A DNA stretch of 64,000 bases from Stutzerimonas kunmingensis. GTDB lineage: Bacteria > Pseudomonadota > Gammaproteobacteria > Pseudomonadales > Pseudomonadaceae. Position numbers and translations under genes: made by a program. Below, in pieces: positions 25,149 through 32,735 of the stretch; position 1 is the first letter of the stretch, and every line of letters begins with the position of its first letter. The notes beneath the pieces were generated by a model that searched no databases, was not told where the DNA came from, and saw only the letters and a program-made list of their open reading frames with translations. The DNA is taken from assembly GCF_900114065.1 (NCBI RefSeq), contig NZ_FORS01000004.1, positions 124,001 through 188,000 of the forward strand, given 5' to 3'.

Positions 25149-25162
25149 TTGATTGCTGTCAA
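25149..25162. promoter_or_regulatory. ANR/DNR box upstream of the DGC-domain gene
   Basis: TTGATTGCTGTCAA, same form as the nrdD, ubiU and dnrP boxes, centred 67 bp upstream of the gene start, which is a plausible activator distance for a short leader. Confidence 0.7.
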
Positions 25163-25222
25163 AGCCAGTCGCCGGCGCGCCTTGGAAAATGACCCGCGCC
25201 ACGCCACCGTCAGGAAAACGCG

Positions 25223-25609
25223 ATGATCACCACAACGCCTGCGCCCCTGGTCTATTCATGCTCCGGTTGTTCGAATGTCGCGCAGCTGGCCAACACCCTG
25301 GCGGTGCGTCTCGATCGCGCCGGGCTGGCGGAAATGTCCTGCATCGCCGGCGTCGGCGGGCGCGTTGCAGCGCTGGTGAAGAAAGCCAACTCCGGCCGCC
25401 CCATTCTCGCCATCGACGGCTGCCCGATGCATTGCGCCCGCGCCTGCCTCGCGCAGCACGGCGTGACACCCGACGTGCACATCACCCTCAGCAGCTACGG
25501 CTTGCGCAAGCGCTATCGGGAAGACTGCAGCGAGGAGGAGATCAGCGCGCTGTTCGATGACATGAAAGACATTATCGCCAGTGACCGGATGCAGTTGCGC
25601 ACGGCCTGA
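25223..25609 (+). CDS. DGC-domain putative zinc-binding protein, anaerobically controlled
   Basis: 128 residues with two cysteine-rich signatures of the DGC family: YSCSGCSNVAQLAN near the N-terminus and AIDGCPMHCARACL near residue 67, giving a probable zinc site of five or more cysteines. No signal peptide, so cytoplasmic. AGGA precedes the ATG. Its function is not known. The ANR/DNR box directly upstream and the placement between a DNR-type regulator and ubiUVT point to anaerobic or NO metabolism. Confidence 0.8.
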   Translation: MITTTPAPLVYSCSGCSNVAQLANTLAVRLDRAGLAEMSCIAGVGGRVAALVKKANSGRPILAIDGCPMHCARACLAQHGVTPDVHITLSSYGLRKRYREDCSEEEISALFDDMKDIIASDRMQLRTA

Positions 25610-25629
25610 AACCCACGGACTGAGCGTGT

Positions 25630-25660
25630 CGCTGGAATCGCGGAACAGTTCGTTCCAGCG
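25630..25660. terminator. Hairpin between convergent DGC gene and ubiT
   Basis: The 8-bp stem CGCTGGAA/TTCCAGCG encloses 15 bases, in the 159-bp convergent gap. It has no T-run, so it is a moderate candidate. The rest of the gap shows nothing else. Confidence 0.45.
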
Positions 25661-25768
25661 GGTAGCGCGCCCTGCGCCCCCCGCACTGCTGCGCCGCGCC
25701 GGGGCGGTCCGCCAGCCTGAGCCTTGCAGGCGCAGGCAGTTTGCGACGGCTGCGGGCGGAACAATCGG

Positions 25769-26263
25769 TCAGGCTCTGGCCGCCTGTGCCCGGCCGGCCG
25801 CCGCCACCTCCTCGCCGGCACCCTGCAGCAGTTTCCACAGCCAGCTCGGCAGCGTGTCGGGGTCGAGACTGTCGATCAGATTCTTGATCGCCAGGCCCAG
25901 CTCGGTATCACCCTCGATAACCAGCCGGCGGCGGAAGAACAGCGTATCCGGGTCTTCCTGACGGCTGGCCAACAGCAGGAACTCGCGCCAGTTGCCGCGA
26001 ATGGTCACCTCCACCGGTGCCTGCGCCGCAATGCGCAGCTGCTCGCGCTCGCAGGTCAGGCACCAGGCAAGGCCGAGGTCGGCGACTTCGAGCTTCATCC
26101 AGTGGCCGTCAAGCACGTCAAAGGCGCCGTCGCTCAGTGCTTCGGCGAATACCTGATTGAGGCTGCGCTCCAGCGCAAGGCGCTGGAGCAGGAATGGCGT
26201 CTTGGCCGCAAGCGGCAACAGCCGCCCGCCGAGATTCACCAGATGGGCACGTGGATTCAGCAT
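25769..26263 (-). CDS. ubiT: UbiT, SCP2-domain factor for O2-independent ubiquinone synthesis
   Basis: 164 residues with an SCP2-like lipid-binding domain (ALSDGAFDVLDGHWMKLEV; IRGNWREFLLLASRQEDPDTLFF). The start overlaps the end of ubiV by several bases. In E. coli UbiT with UbiU and UbiV allows the hydroxylation steps of ubiquinone synthesis without oxygen, and UbiT is thought to bind ubiquinone intermediates. Gene order ubiU-ubiV-ubiT fits that of Proteobacteria able to respire anaerobically. Confidence 0.9.
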   Translation of the reverse strand: MLNPRAHLVNLGGRLLPLAAKTPFLLQRLALERSLNQVFAEALSDGAFDVLDGHWMKLEVADLGLAWCLTCEREQLRIAAQAPVEVTIRGNWREFLLLASRQEDPDTLFFRRRLVIEGDTELGLAIKNLIDSLDPDTLPSWLWKLLQGAGEEVAAAGRAQAARA

Positions 26264-27147
26264 AATCCGGCCTCCTCGGCGCGCAGCATGCCCGGCTGGC
26301 CATGCCAATACCCATTGCAACCGTCCACCGCCAGCGGCGGCAGCGCGCCCTTGCGCACCGCATCGAAGGCAGCGACCACCTCGTCCATACCGGCAGCGCG
26401 CGGGCTCAGGCGCAGCAGATCGGCACCGCTGTCGACCAGACCCGCGTAGTCGGCGAGCAGGTTGCTGACCGCTGCAGACATGGTCTGGATACCGTTGATC
26501 GTGAACAGCGCCTCACCCTCCTGGCTCAGCAGCGGAATGCCCTCGGGATAGTTCTGGCAGCAGAACTGGCAGTCGTCCTTCGGCCGGTTCTCGGCACGGG
26601 CGGTGAAGCAGCGCGCCGAATAGGCCAGTGGCAGATGACCATAGGCGAATATCTCGATTTCCGGCAGTGCCACGCCCAGCTCCTGCAGTTGCGCGCGGGC
26701 ACTCTTGATCAGCTTGCCGGAGGCTTCCACCGGCGGCACCCAGCGGGTCATGCCGCTGGCCACCAGCTCGGCCAGGGCGTGGCCGTTGTATAGGTTCAGC
26801 GCCGGGCCGCCAACGAAGGGCAGCTTGCGCTCGGACATCAGCTGCACCGCGCCCATGTCATTGGCTTCCACCAGCAGCTCGCCGTTGTCACACAGGCGGC
26901 GCAGGCTGGATAGCTCGGAAGCGGCTTCGACCAGGGTCAGGCCGGACAGCACCAGCTGCGCCGAGGAGGCTTCAGCCAGATCGCGGGCCAGACCAAGCCA
27001 GTCGTCGAGCATCAGCGCGCGGCGCTTGGAGCAAACGGTTTCGCCGAGGTAGATAACATCCAGCGGCTGGCTGGCCATGTTGGCGTAGAAGTCCAGCGTC
27101 TGCTGGCGATCCCAGTAGAACAGCACCGGGCCCAGAGAAAGTTTCAT
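26257..27147 (-). CDS. ubiV: UbiV, U32-family O2-independent ubiquinone hydroxylation protein
   Basis: The ATG at 27147 (MKLSLGPVLFYWD) follows GGAG; the frame opens much further upstream inside ubiU and that extension is ignored. 296 residues. The family 4Fe-4S ligands are visible in the ARCFTARAENRPKDDCQFCC stretch, with an upstream Cys at VCSKRR. UbiV forms a complex with UbiU and uses prephenate as the oxygen donor in E. coli. It overlaps ubiT. Confidence 0.9.
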   Translation of the reverse strand: MKLSLGPVLFYWDRQQTLDFYANMASQPLDVIYLGETVCSKRRALMLDDWLGLARDLAEASSAQLVLSGLTLVEAASELSSLRRLCDNGELLVEANDMGAVQLMSERKLPFVGGPALNLYNGHALAELVASGMTRWVPPVEASGKLIKSARAQLQELGVALPEIEIFAYGHLPLAYSARCFTARAENRPKDDCQFCCQNYPEGIPLLSQEGEALFTINGIQTMSAAVSNLLADYAGLVDSGADLLRLSPRAAGMDEVVAAFDAVRKGALPPLAVDGCNGYWHGQPGMLRAEEAGLC

Positions 27148-27161
27148 GGGTGACTCCTCGT

Positions 27162-28157
27162 TCATTGCCAGGCCCGATGGTAGGCACCCAGGGTGGTTTG
27201 CGAGCCTTCGGAGAGACCGTCCAGCACCTGCCGCCAGCCGGGTTCGACCGCGTAGCGCTGCGGCGCCTTGAGATAGCTGTCCAGCGCCGCGCGCCAGACC
27301 CGAGTGACCTGCTCGACATAGGCCGGGCTGCGCTGGCGGCCCTCGATCTTCATCGCGGTGACGCCGATGGCGGAAAGCTCGGGGATCAGATCCAGGGTGT
27401 TCAGGCTGGTGGGTTCTTCGAGCGCGTGGAAGCGCTGACCATTGACCATGAAGCGCCCTTTGCACAGCGTCGGGTAACCAGCCGATTCGCCTTCGGCGTA
27501 GCGGTCGATCAGTACGTTGTTGAGGCGCGAGGTCAGCCCTTCCGGCTCCTCGCTCCAGCGCACCGCCTTGGCCGGCGAGCAGACGCCACAGAGATTGGGT
27601 GATTCGCCGGTAAGGTACGAAGACAGATGGCAACGACCCTCGGCCATGATGCACAGGCTGCCAAAGGCGAACACTTCGATCGGCACCGGGCTGCTCGCCG
27701 CGACCTGCTTGACCTGCTTGAGCGAAAGCACCCGCGGCAGCACAGCGCGGCTGATGCCGTAGCGCTGCTGATAGAAGCCCAGCGCGGCGGCATTGGTAGC
27801 CGACCCCTGCACCGACAGATGCAGATTGAGTTTGGGATGGCGCTTGCTGGCATAGCCGAGCACGCCGGGGTCGGCCGCGATCAGCGCATCCACGCCCATG
27901 TCGGCGGCCTGATCCACGGCGCGCTGCCAGCGATTCCAGCCGTCCGGCTGGGCATAGGTGTTGACGGCGATATACAGCTGCCGGCCCTTCTCGCGGATCA
28001 GCTGCAGACCCTTGTCGAGCTGCTTTTCATCGAGATTGAGGCCGGCGAAATGGCGGGCGTTGGTGTCGTCGCGAAATCCGACATAAATGGCATCGGCGCC
28101 CTGCTGGACGGCGGCCTTGAGCGCGGGCAGGCTTCCTGCCGGGCAGACCAGGTGCAT
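27162..28157 (-). CDS. ubiU: UbiU, U32-family O2-independent ubiquinone hydroxylation protein
   Basis: The ATG at 28157 (MHLVCPAGSLPALKAAV) has AGGAG at good spacing. 331 residues of the peptidase U32 fold; cluster cysteines are in CIMAEGRCHLSSY and NLCGVC, and a further Cys is in TLCKGRFM. It precedes ubiV with a 14-bp gap. Together UbiUVT supply ubiquinone under denitrifying conditions. A TTGAT-N4-GTCAA box lies 110 bp upstream of the start. Confidence 0.92.
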   Translation of the reverse strand: MHLVCPAGSLPALKAAVQQGADAIYVGFRDDTNARHFAGLNLDEKQLDKGLQLIREKGRQLYIAVNTYAQPDGWNRWQRAVDQAADMGVDALIAADPGVLGYASKRHPKLNLHLSVQGSATNAAALGFYQQRYGISRAVLPRVLSLKQVKQVAASSPVPIEVFAFGSLCIMAEGRCHLSSYLTGESPNLCGVCSPAKAVRWSEEPEGLTSRLNNVLIDRYAEGESAGYPTLCKGRFMVNGQRFHALEEPTSLNTLDLIPELSAIGVTAMKIEGRQRSPAYVEQVTRVWRAALDSYLKAPQRYAVEPGWRQVLDGLSEGSQTTLGAYHRAWQ

Positions 28158-28266
28158 GACAACTCCTAGACATTCGGGTACATGCGCGCCACGCACCGAT
28201 GGCGTGGCGGTCGTTCGGCTGAACGGAAAACAGCCGGCAGTCTAGGCAGCTGACCATTGGCCAGCA

Positions 28267-28280
28267 TTGATAGGGGTCAA
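28267..28280. promoter_or_regulatory. ANR/DNR box upstream of ubiUVT
   Basis: TTGATAGGGGTCAA (TTGAT-N4-GTCAA), 110 bp upstream of the ubiU start codon and between the small 69-aa gene and ubiU. Confidence 0.7.
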
Positions 28281-28359
28281 GTTTGCTCGGACGTCGCGAC
28301 TGCGACGAAATGCAGCGGAAGGTGCGCGCCAGCTGTGCCATGGCTGGCGAGCAATTGCC

Positions 28360-28569
28360 TCAAATGCCCTCGTCGCCCTCGAATTCCTCGGTGGCACGGG
28401 CGACCATCTGCCGCCACGCGCCGGACTCCTCACCAAGCAGGCGTATGGCCTTCAGGCTCGCAGCGAAGGCGTCGCGATAGTGCAGCGGATTGTTTTCGCT
28501 GGCGGCGCGTTCGGCGAAGGCCTGCGCCTCGCTCAACAGCGCTTCGAATTCGTTCTGGTCCAGTGCCAT
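28360..28569 (-). CDS. Small hypothetical protein upstream of ubiU
   Basis: 69 residues, start ATG with GAGGAG upstream. Acidic, helical, no signal or membrane segment (LDQNEFEALLSEAQAFAERA; a tail rich in Glu ending EFEGDEGI). I do not recognise a named family. It is transcribed in the same direction as norR upstream and ubiU downstream but is separated from ubiU by the ANR/DNR box. Confidence 0.6.
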   Translation of the reverse strand: MALDQNEFEALLSEAQAFAERAASENNPLHYRDAFAASLKAIRLLGEESGAWRQMVARATEEFEGDEGI

Positions 28570-28641
28570 GGAGCTCTCCTCGGTTGTGTTATGAGGTTAG
28601 ACCATGGCAGGTCGTCTGCGACTCTCGCCGGCCGACGGGCG

Positions 28642-30168
28642 CTACTTGAGCTTCAGCCGTCGCGCCAGCTTGTGCAGGTTGCTCGGGTCGACATCCAGCA
28701 GACGGGCGGCTTGCGCCCAGTTCTCGCCGCTGGCCTCCAGCGCCCGGACGATGGCCTGGCGCTGGGCAGCATCGACGGTGTAGCGCAGCGGCAGCACCTC
28801 GTCGGCGACTACCGGCTCATCGGCTACCTGCGCCGCGACCGCACCGACAGCATGGCTGTCCAGGTCCAGCAGATCGGGCTCCAGCGTCAGGATCTCGCTG
28901 CGCGACGCGCCACGGCTGAGCAGGCGCAGCGCCGCGCGGCTGACCACATGCTCCAGCTCGCGCACGTTGCCCGGCCAGGAATAGGCCAGCAGAGCGCGCT
29001 CGGCGGCCGGCGACAGTCGCATGCTGCGCAGCCCCAGCCGCGCGCGATTGAGTTCGAGGAAGTGCCCGGCGAGGATCAGCACGTCGTTGCCACGCTCGCG
29101 CAAGGGTGGAATCGGCGCCGGATAGACCGACAGCCGGTGATAGAGATCGGCGCGAAAATGCCCGTCACGCACGCTTTCGCGCAGGTTGCGGTTGGTCGCG
29201 GCGATGATGCGCACATCGACCTGGCGCGGTTTGTCCGCACCGAGGCGCTGGATCTCGCCATTCTGCAAGGTGCGCAGCAGCTTGGCCTGCACCGTCAGCG
29301 GCAGCTCGCCAACCTCGTCGAGCAGCAGCGTGCCGCCATTGGCGGCGTCGAAACGACCGGGCCGATCGGTGGTGGCACCGGAGAACGCGCCTTTGACGTG
29401 GCCGAACAGTTCGCTCTCGGCCAGGGATTCCGGCAGTGCCGCGCAGTTGACGTGCACCAGCGGCTTGTTGCGCCGCCGCGAATGCCGATGCAGCCAGCGC
29501 GCGAACAGCTCCTTGCCGACACCGGTCTCGCCCAGCAGCAGCACTGGCAATTCGGAATCGGCCACCACCTGCAATTCGCGCAGCAGTTCGCGGATCACAT
29601 CGCTCTGACCGAGAATTTCGCCATCACCATGATCGAGTGCGGCTTCCATTACGTCGCTACGCGCCAGGCGCAGACCGCGATTCTCATGCTCCAGCCGGGT
29701 AACCCGCACCGCGGCCTCGATCACCAGTGTGTAGCGCTGCAGGTCGCAGCGGGCGTCATCGCCAAAGGTGCCGGCATGCAGCGCATCCAGCGTCAGCGCA
29801 CCCCACAGCTTGCCTTCGACGTAGAGGCTGACGCCCATGCAGTCATGCACCGGCAACGGCTCGCCGATGTGCTCGTCGAGCAAACCGTCATAGGGGTCCG
29901 GCAGGCGGCTGTCGGGCTCGAACCAGGTCGGCTCGCGCTGGGAGAGGATCGCCGCCAGACGCGGATGCTGCGCTACGACGAAGCGCCGGCCCAGCGCCTC
30001 CTGCACCAGCCCTACCGCCGCCAGTGGCCGCAGGCTGTCCTCGTCGAGGCGCAACAGCACGACGGCACCGCAGCGAAAGTGCTGGTGCAGGGTGTGCACC
30101 AGACGTTGCAGGCGCACCGCGTTGGGCAGTTCGGTGGTCAGGTCGGCAAGCAGTGCGTCAGCCATCAT
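28642..30168 (-). CDS. norR: NO-responsive sigma54-dependent regulator NorR
   Basis: The start is taken at 30168 (MMADALLADLTT), though 30186 is possible; no strong ribosome site helps. The 508 residues have an N-terminal GAF domain (non-heme iron NO sensor in E. coli NorR), an AAA+ domain with Walker A GETGVGKE, the sigma54-contact loop GAFSGA (GAFTGA in most) and WPGNVRELEHV, and a C-terminal Fis-type helix-turn-helix (NWAQAARLLDVDPSNLHKLAR). It is divergent from dnrN, which has a sigma54 promoter, so dnrN-dnrO is its likely target. No GTCA-N3-TGAC site is evident. Confidence 0.9.
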   Translation of the reverse strand: MMADALLADLTTELPNAVRLQRLVHTLHQHFRCGAVVLLRLDEDSLRPLAAVGLVQEALGRRFVVAQHPRLAAILSQREPTWFEPDSRLPDPYDGLLDEHIGEPLPVHDCMGVSLYVEGKLWGALTLDALHAGTFGDDARCDLQRYTLVIEAAVRVTRLEHENRGLRLARSDVMEAALDHGDGEILGQSDVIRELLRELQVVADSELPVLLLGETGVGKELFARWLHRHSRRRNKPLVHVNCAALPESLAESELFGHVKGAFSGATTDRPGRFDAANGGTLLLDEVGELPLTVQAKLLRTLQNGEIQRLGADKPRQVDVRIIAATNRNLRESVRDGHFRADLYHRLSVYPAPIPPLRERGNDVLILAGHFLELNRARLGLRSMRLSPAAERALLAYSWPGNVRELEHVVSRAALRLLSRGASRSEILTLEPDLLDLDSHAVGAVAAQVADEPVVADEVLPLRYTVDAAQRQAIVRALEASGENWAQAARLLDVDPSNLHKLARRLKLK

Positions 30169-30265
30169 GGTGCTGGATACCCTCATGGTTTTTCGAACCA
30201 TAACCGCTTCGGGTAATTTCCACCAGCAGCGTGTCGCAGCCGCCAGTTTCCGCGGTGTCGGCGCC

Positions 30266-30280
30266 TGGCACGGCTGTTGC
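30266..30280 (+). promoter_or_regulatory. Sigma54 promoter of dnrN-dnrO
   Basis: TGGCACGGCTGTTGC matches the -24/-12 consensus TGGCACG-N4-TTGC at every position, with GG at 30267-30268 and GC at 30279-30280. It is 34 bp before the dnrN start and faces away from norR, the obvious activator. Confidence 0.85.
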
Positions 30281-30313
30281 GATGGACGGGTCATATCCAT
30301 CAGGACCACTGCC

Positions 30314-31033
30314 ATGACCACCGACCTAATCGACCAGACCCTCGGCAATCTCGCATGTTCGGTGCCGGGTGCCACCCGGGTATTCCGCCAGTTCCGCCTG
30401 GACTTCTGCTGCGGTGGCGACCTGCCGCTGAGCGAGGCCGCGGCGCGAATCGATGTCGATCCGCACATCATCGCCGACGCACTGCTCGCCCTCGAGCCGG
30501 AAGAGTCCGAGAAGGACTGGCGCGCCGAGCCCGCTGGCCAGCTGATCGAATACATCCTGGCGCGCTTCCATGAGCGGCATCGCGACCAGTTCCCGGAGCT
30601 GATTCGCCTGGCCAGCCGGGTCGAGCAGGTCCATGGCAGCCGCCCCGAATGCCCCAACGGTCTCGCCGAACACCTGTGGCACATGCAGCAGGAGCTGGAA
30701 AGCCACATGCTGAAGGAGGAACAGATTCTCTTCCCGATGCTGCAGCGCGGCATGCGCTTCCCGCAGGCACAGGGGCCGATCTCGGTAATGCGCTACGAGC
30801 ATCAGGAGCACGGCAATGCCCTGGAACAGTTGGCAGCGCTGACCAACGACATCACCCCGCCGGCCAACGCATGCAATACCTGGCGCGCGTTGTATCGCGG
30901 GCTGGAGGAGATGCGCAGCGACCTGATGCAGCACATCCACCTGGAGAACAACGTGCTGTTCCGTAACGCGGAAATGACCGCGCCGACAGCGAGCGATGAA
31001 GGCGTACAACGTATTGAGGTGGCTCAACCATGA
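30314..31033 (+). CDS. dnrN: Di-iron repair protein YtfE/RIC/ScdA family (DnrN)
   Basis: 239 residues starting at 30314 (MTTDLIDQTLGN). An N-terminal ScdA-type segment carries FCCGGDLPL (C32-C33), then a hemerythrin-like domain with di-iron ligands in FHERHRDQFPEL, HLWHMQQELESHMLKEEQILFP and ENNVLF contexts. YtfE/RIC proteins repair iron-sulfur clusters damaged by nitric oxide, or have been reported to reduce NO. The P. stutzeri homologue was named DnrN and is NO-induced. Here a sigma54 promoter and NorR supply that control. The stop overlaps dnrO (ATGA). Confidence 0.9.
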   Translation: MTTDLIDQTLGNLACSVPGATRVFRQFRLDFCCGGDLPLSEAAARIDVDPHIIADALLALEPEESEKDWRAEPAGQLIEYILARFHERHRDQFPELIRLASRVEQVHGSRPECPNGLAEHLWHMQQELESHMLKEEQILFPMLQRGMRFPQAQGPISVMRYEHQEHGNALEQLAALTNDITPPANACNTWRALYRGLEEMRSDLMQHIHLENNVLFRNAEMTAPTASDEGVQRIEVAQP

Positions 31034-31545
31034 AACAGTATCTGCAACCTATCGCCTGGGGCGTGGCAATGGCCTCGGTCGTCGCCCTGGCCAGCAGCTT
31101 CGCCCTGAGCATGGCCGTCGGCACGGCGCAGGCGGCCACTGCACACGATCACAGCCACCCAACGCCCGTCGCCGCCCAAGCTACGCCAGGCGAGCGCTGG
31201 GCCACCGACGCCGCTCTGCGCGAAGGCATGACCCGTATCCACGAAGTCGTACAACGCAGCATGCCAAGTGCCCCCGGCCAGCCGGTCAGTGACGAGTCGG
31301 CGGCCGCGCTGCAACGCGACATCGAAGCGGCGACCAGCTATCTCATCGCCAACTGCAAGTTGCCGGAAGCCGCTGACAATGCGCTGCATGGCCTGTTGAT
31401 CGACCTGCTCAAGGGCGCCGAGGCGCTGTCCGACGCCGAGCAGCGTGAACAGGGCCTGCAGCGCATTTTCGAGGCACTGGAACGTTATCCGCAGCTGTTT
31501 GCCGAGCCGGTATGGCGTGAAGGATTCATCGCGCATCTGCACTGA
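31030..31545 (+). CDS. dnrO: DnrO-family periplasmic protein
   Basis: 171 residues with a signal peptide or N-terminal anchor (hydrophobic residues 10-32, cleavage near AQAAT), then a His-rich start (HDHSHP) and a helical domain with one Cys (LIANCKLPE). The ATG overlaps the dnrN stop, so it is the second gene of the NorR/sigma54 operon. Function unknown; the name follows the dnrN-dnrO pairing in P. stutzeri. The His-rich stretch could bind metal. Confidence 0.75.
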   Translation: MKQYLQPIAWGVAMASVVALASSFALSMAVGTAQAATAHDHSHPTPVAAQATPGERWATDAALREGMTRIHEVVQRSMPSAPGQPVSDESAAALQRDIEAATSYLIANCKLPEAADNALHGLLIDLLKGAEALSDAEQREQGLQRIFEALERYPQLFAEPVWREGFIAHLH

Positions 31546-31550
31546 TCGCC

Positions 31551-31571
31551 TACGCGGTACTGAGCCGCGTA
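31551..31571. terminator. Hairpin after dnrO
   Basis: The stem TACGCGG/CCGCGTA (7 bp) has a 7-base loop, directly after the dnrO stop and before dnr. It lacks a T-run, so it is a weak terminator candidate. Confidence 0.4.
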
Positions 31572-31679
31572 TGGCCAGATCATGACCGTCATCAACTTCT
31601 AACCTGCGTCATCGCCCATCACATGCGCTAGGCTGAAGGCCGACGTTTGTTGTTGTTCAATTGAAACAGGACGCCTTGC

Positions 31680-32363
31680 ATGGTGCTTCACCGCGTACAC
31701 CACCAGATTCTCCGCAGCCACCACCTGTTCGAACCGTTGAATGAAGAGCAGATGGAAGAACTGCTCAATGCCAGCCAACTGCTCAACCTCGACAAGGGTG
31801 ACAACCTGTTCCACCAGGGCGAGCCGGCACACAACTTCTACTTCGTCATCTCCGGTGCGGTTAAGGTCTACCGCCTGACGCCCGACGGCCAGGAGAAGGT
31901 CTTCGAGGTCATCGGCAACCGCCAGACCTTTGCCGAAGCCATGATGCTGATGGACACGCCCAACTACGTGGCCTCGGCCCAGGCGGTCTGCCCGTCGCAG
32001 GTCTACCGGTTCTCCAACGCGGCCTACATGCGCCTGCTGGAAGCGAACCAGCGCCTCACCTTCGCCCTGCTCGGCAAGCTCTGCGTGCGCCTGCACCAGC
32101 GCATCAACGAGATCGAAACGCTGTCGCTGAAGAACGCCACCCACCGCGTGGTGCGCTATCTGCTGACGCAACTGGCGCGAGTGAAGGACGGCAGCAACAG
32201 CTTCGAACTACCGATGGCCAAGCAGCTGGTGGCCGGGCACCTGTCGATCCAGCCGGAGACGTTCTCGCGGATCATTCGTCGACTGATCGACGAGAGCATC
32301 ATCACCCAGGAAGGCCGGCAGATCGCCATCCTCGATCGCCAGCGACTCGAGCAGTTCGAGTGA
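31680..32363 (+). CDS. dnr: Denitrification regulator Dnr (Crp/Fnr family)
   Basis: 227 residues closely resembling P. aeruginosa DNR throughout: HHLFEPL near the N-terminus, DTPNYVA, and the C-terminal THRVVRYLLTQL helix-turn-helix with recognition helix IQPETFSRI. There are no N-terminal iron-sulfur cysteines, as in DNR, which senses NO through heme. It activates nir, nor and nos genes at TTGAT-N4-ATCAA sites. It is followed directly by dnrP. Its recognition helix is identical to that of the regulator at 24446, so both should bind the same box. Confidence 0.93.
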   Translation: MVLHRVHHQILRSHHLFEPLNEEQMEELLNASQLLNLDKGDNLFHQGEPAHNFYFVISGAVKVYRLTPDGQEKVFEVIGNRQTFAEAMMLMDTPNYVASAQAVCPSQVYRFSNAAYMRLLEANQRLTFALLGKLCVRLHQRINEIETLSLKNATHRVVRYLLTQLARVKDGSNSFELPMAKQLVAGHLSIQPETFSRIIRRLIDESIITQEGRQIAILDRQRLEQFE

Positions 32364-32364
32364 G

Positions 32365-32378
32365 TTGATCGTCGTCAA
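32365..32378. promoter_or_regulatory. ANR/DNR box upstream of dnrP
   Basis: TTGATCGTCGTCAA, 1 bp after the dnr stop and 53 bp before the dnrP start, so dnrP can be transcribed separately from dnr and under DNR or ANR. Confidence 0.7.
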
Positions 32379-32431
32379 AGCCCGCGGATTTTCCGCCGTG
32401 TCAGGCTTTACCGACCGAGAGGAGCGCCGCC

Positions 32432-32623
32432 ATGCCCAGATGCCTGTACTGCCAGCAGGACAACCCGCCGAAGCAAGCCGAATGCGGCAACTGCGGCATG
32501 CCGCTGCCGGAACACGCCGACAGCGCCCCGGAGCGCCGGCAGCGGCGCTTCCTGTGGTTCTGCATTGGTCTCAGCATCTTCTGCGCGGTGATGATCGTCT
32601 GGCTGCCGCGCCATCTGTTCTGA
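32432..32623 (+). CDS. dnrP: DnrP, zinc-ribbon membrane peptide
   Basis: 63 residues with an N-terminal zinc ribbon (CLYCQQDNPPKQAECGNCG, two CxxC pairs) and one C-terminal membrane helix (residues about 40-60). AGGAG precedes the ATG. Small proteins of this layout downstream of dnr are called DnrP in Pseudomonas; function unknown. The ribbon would face the cytoplasm. Confidence 0.8.
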   Translation: MPRCLYCQQDNPPKQAECGNCGMPLPEHADSAPERRQRRFLWFCIGLSIFCAVMIVWLPRHLF

Positions 32624-32735
32624 TGGCGCCCCACCCAATGATGTCTACAGCGGATAGTCGCTTCGCAGTGAAACGCCGCCCCGTGCTGAAGCGGATGTGC
32701 CGCGAAACAGCTCAGCGACCACCCGCAGCAATCCT

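Noticed and set aside
26257-27654. ubiV as a 465-residue protein
   Set aside because: The extra N-terminal part overlaps ubiU in another frame; the ATG at 27147 with GGAG gives the normal UbiV length.
30092-30313. Longer N-terminus of DnrN
   Set aside because: It would run through norR and the sigma54 promoter; ScdA-type proteins start near MTTDLIDQ.
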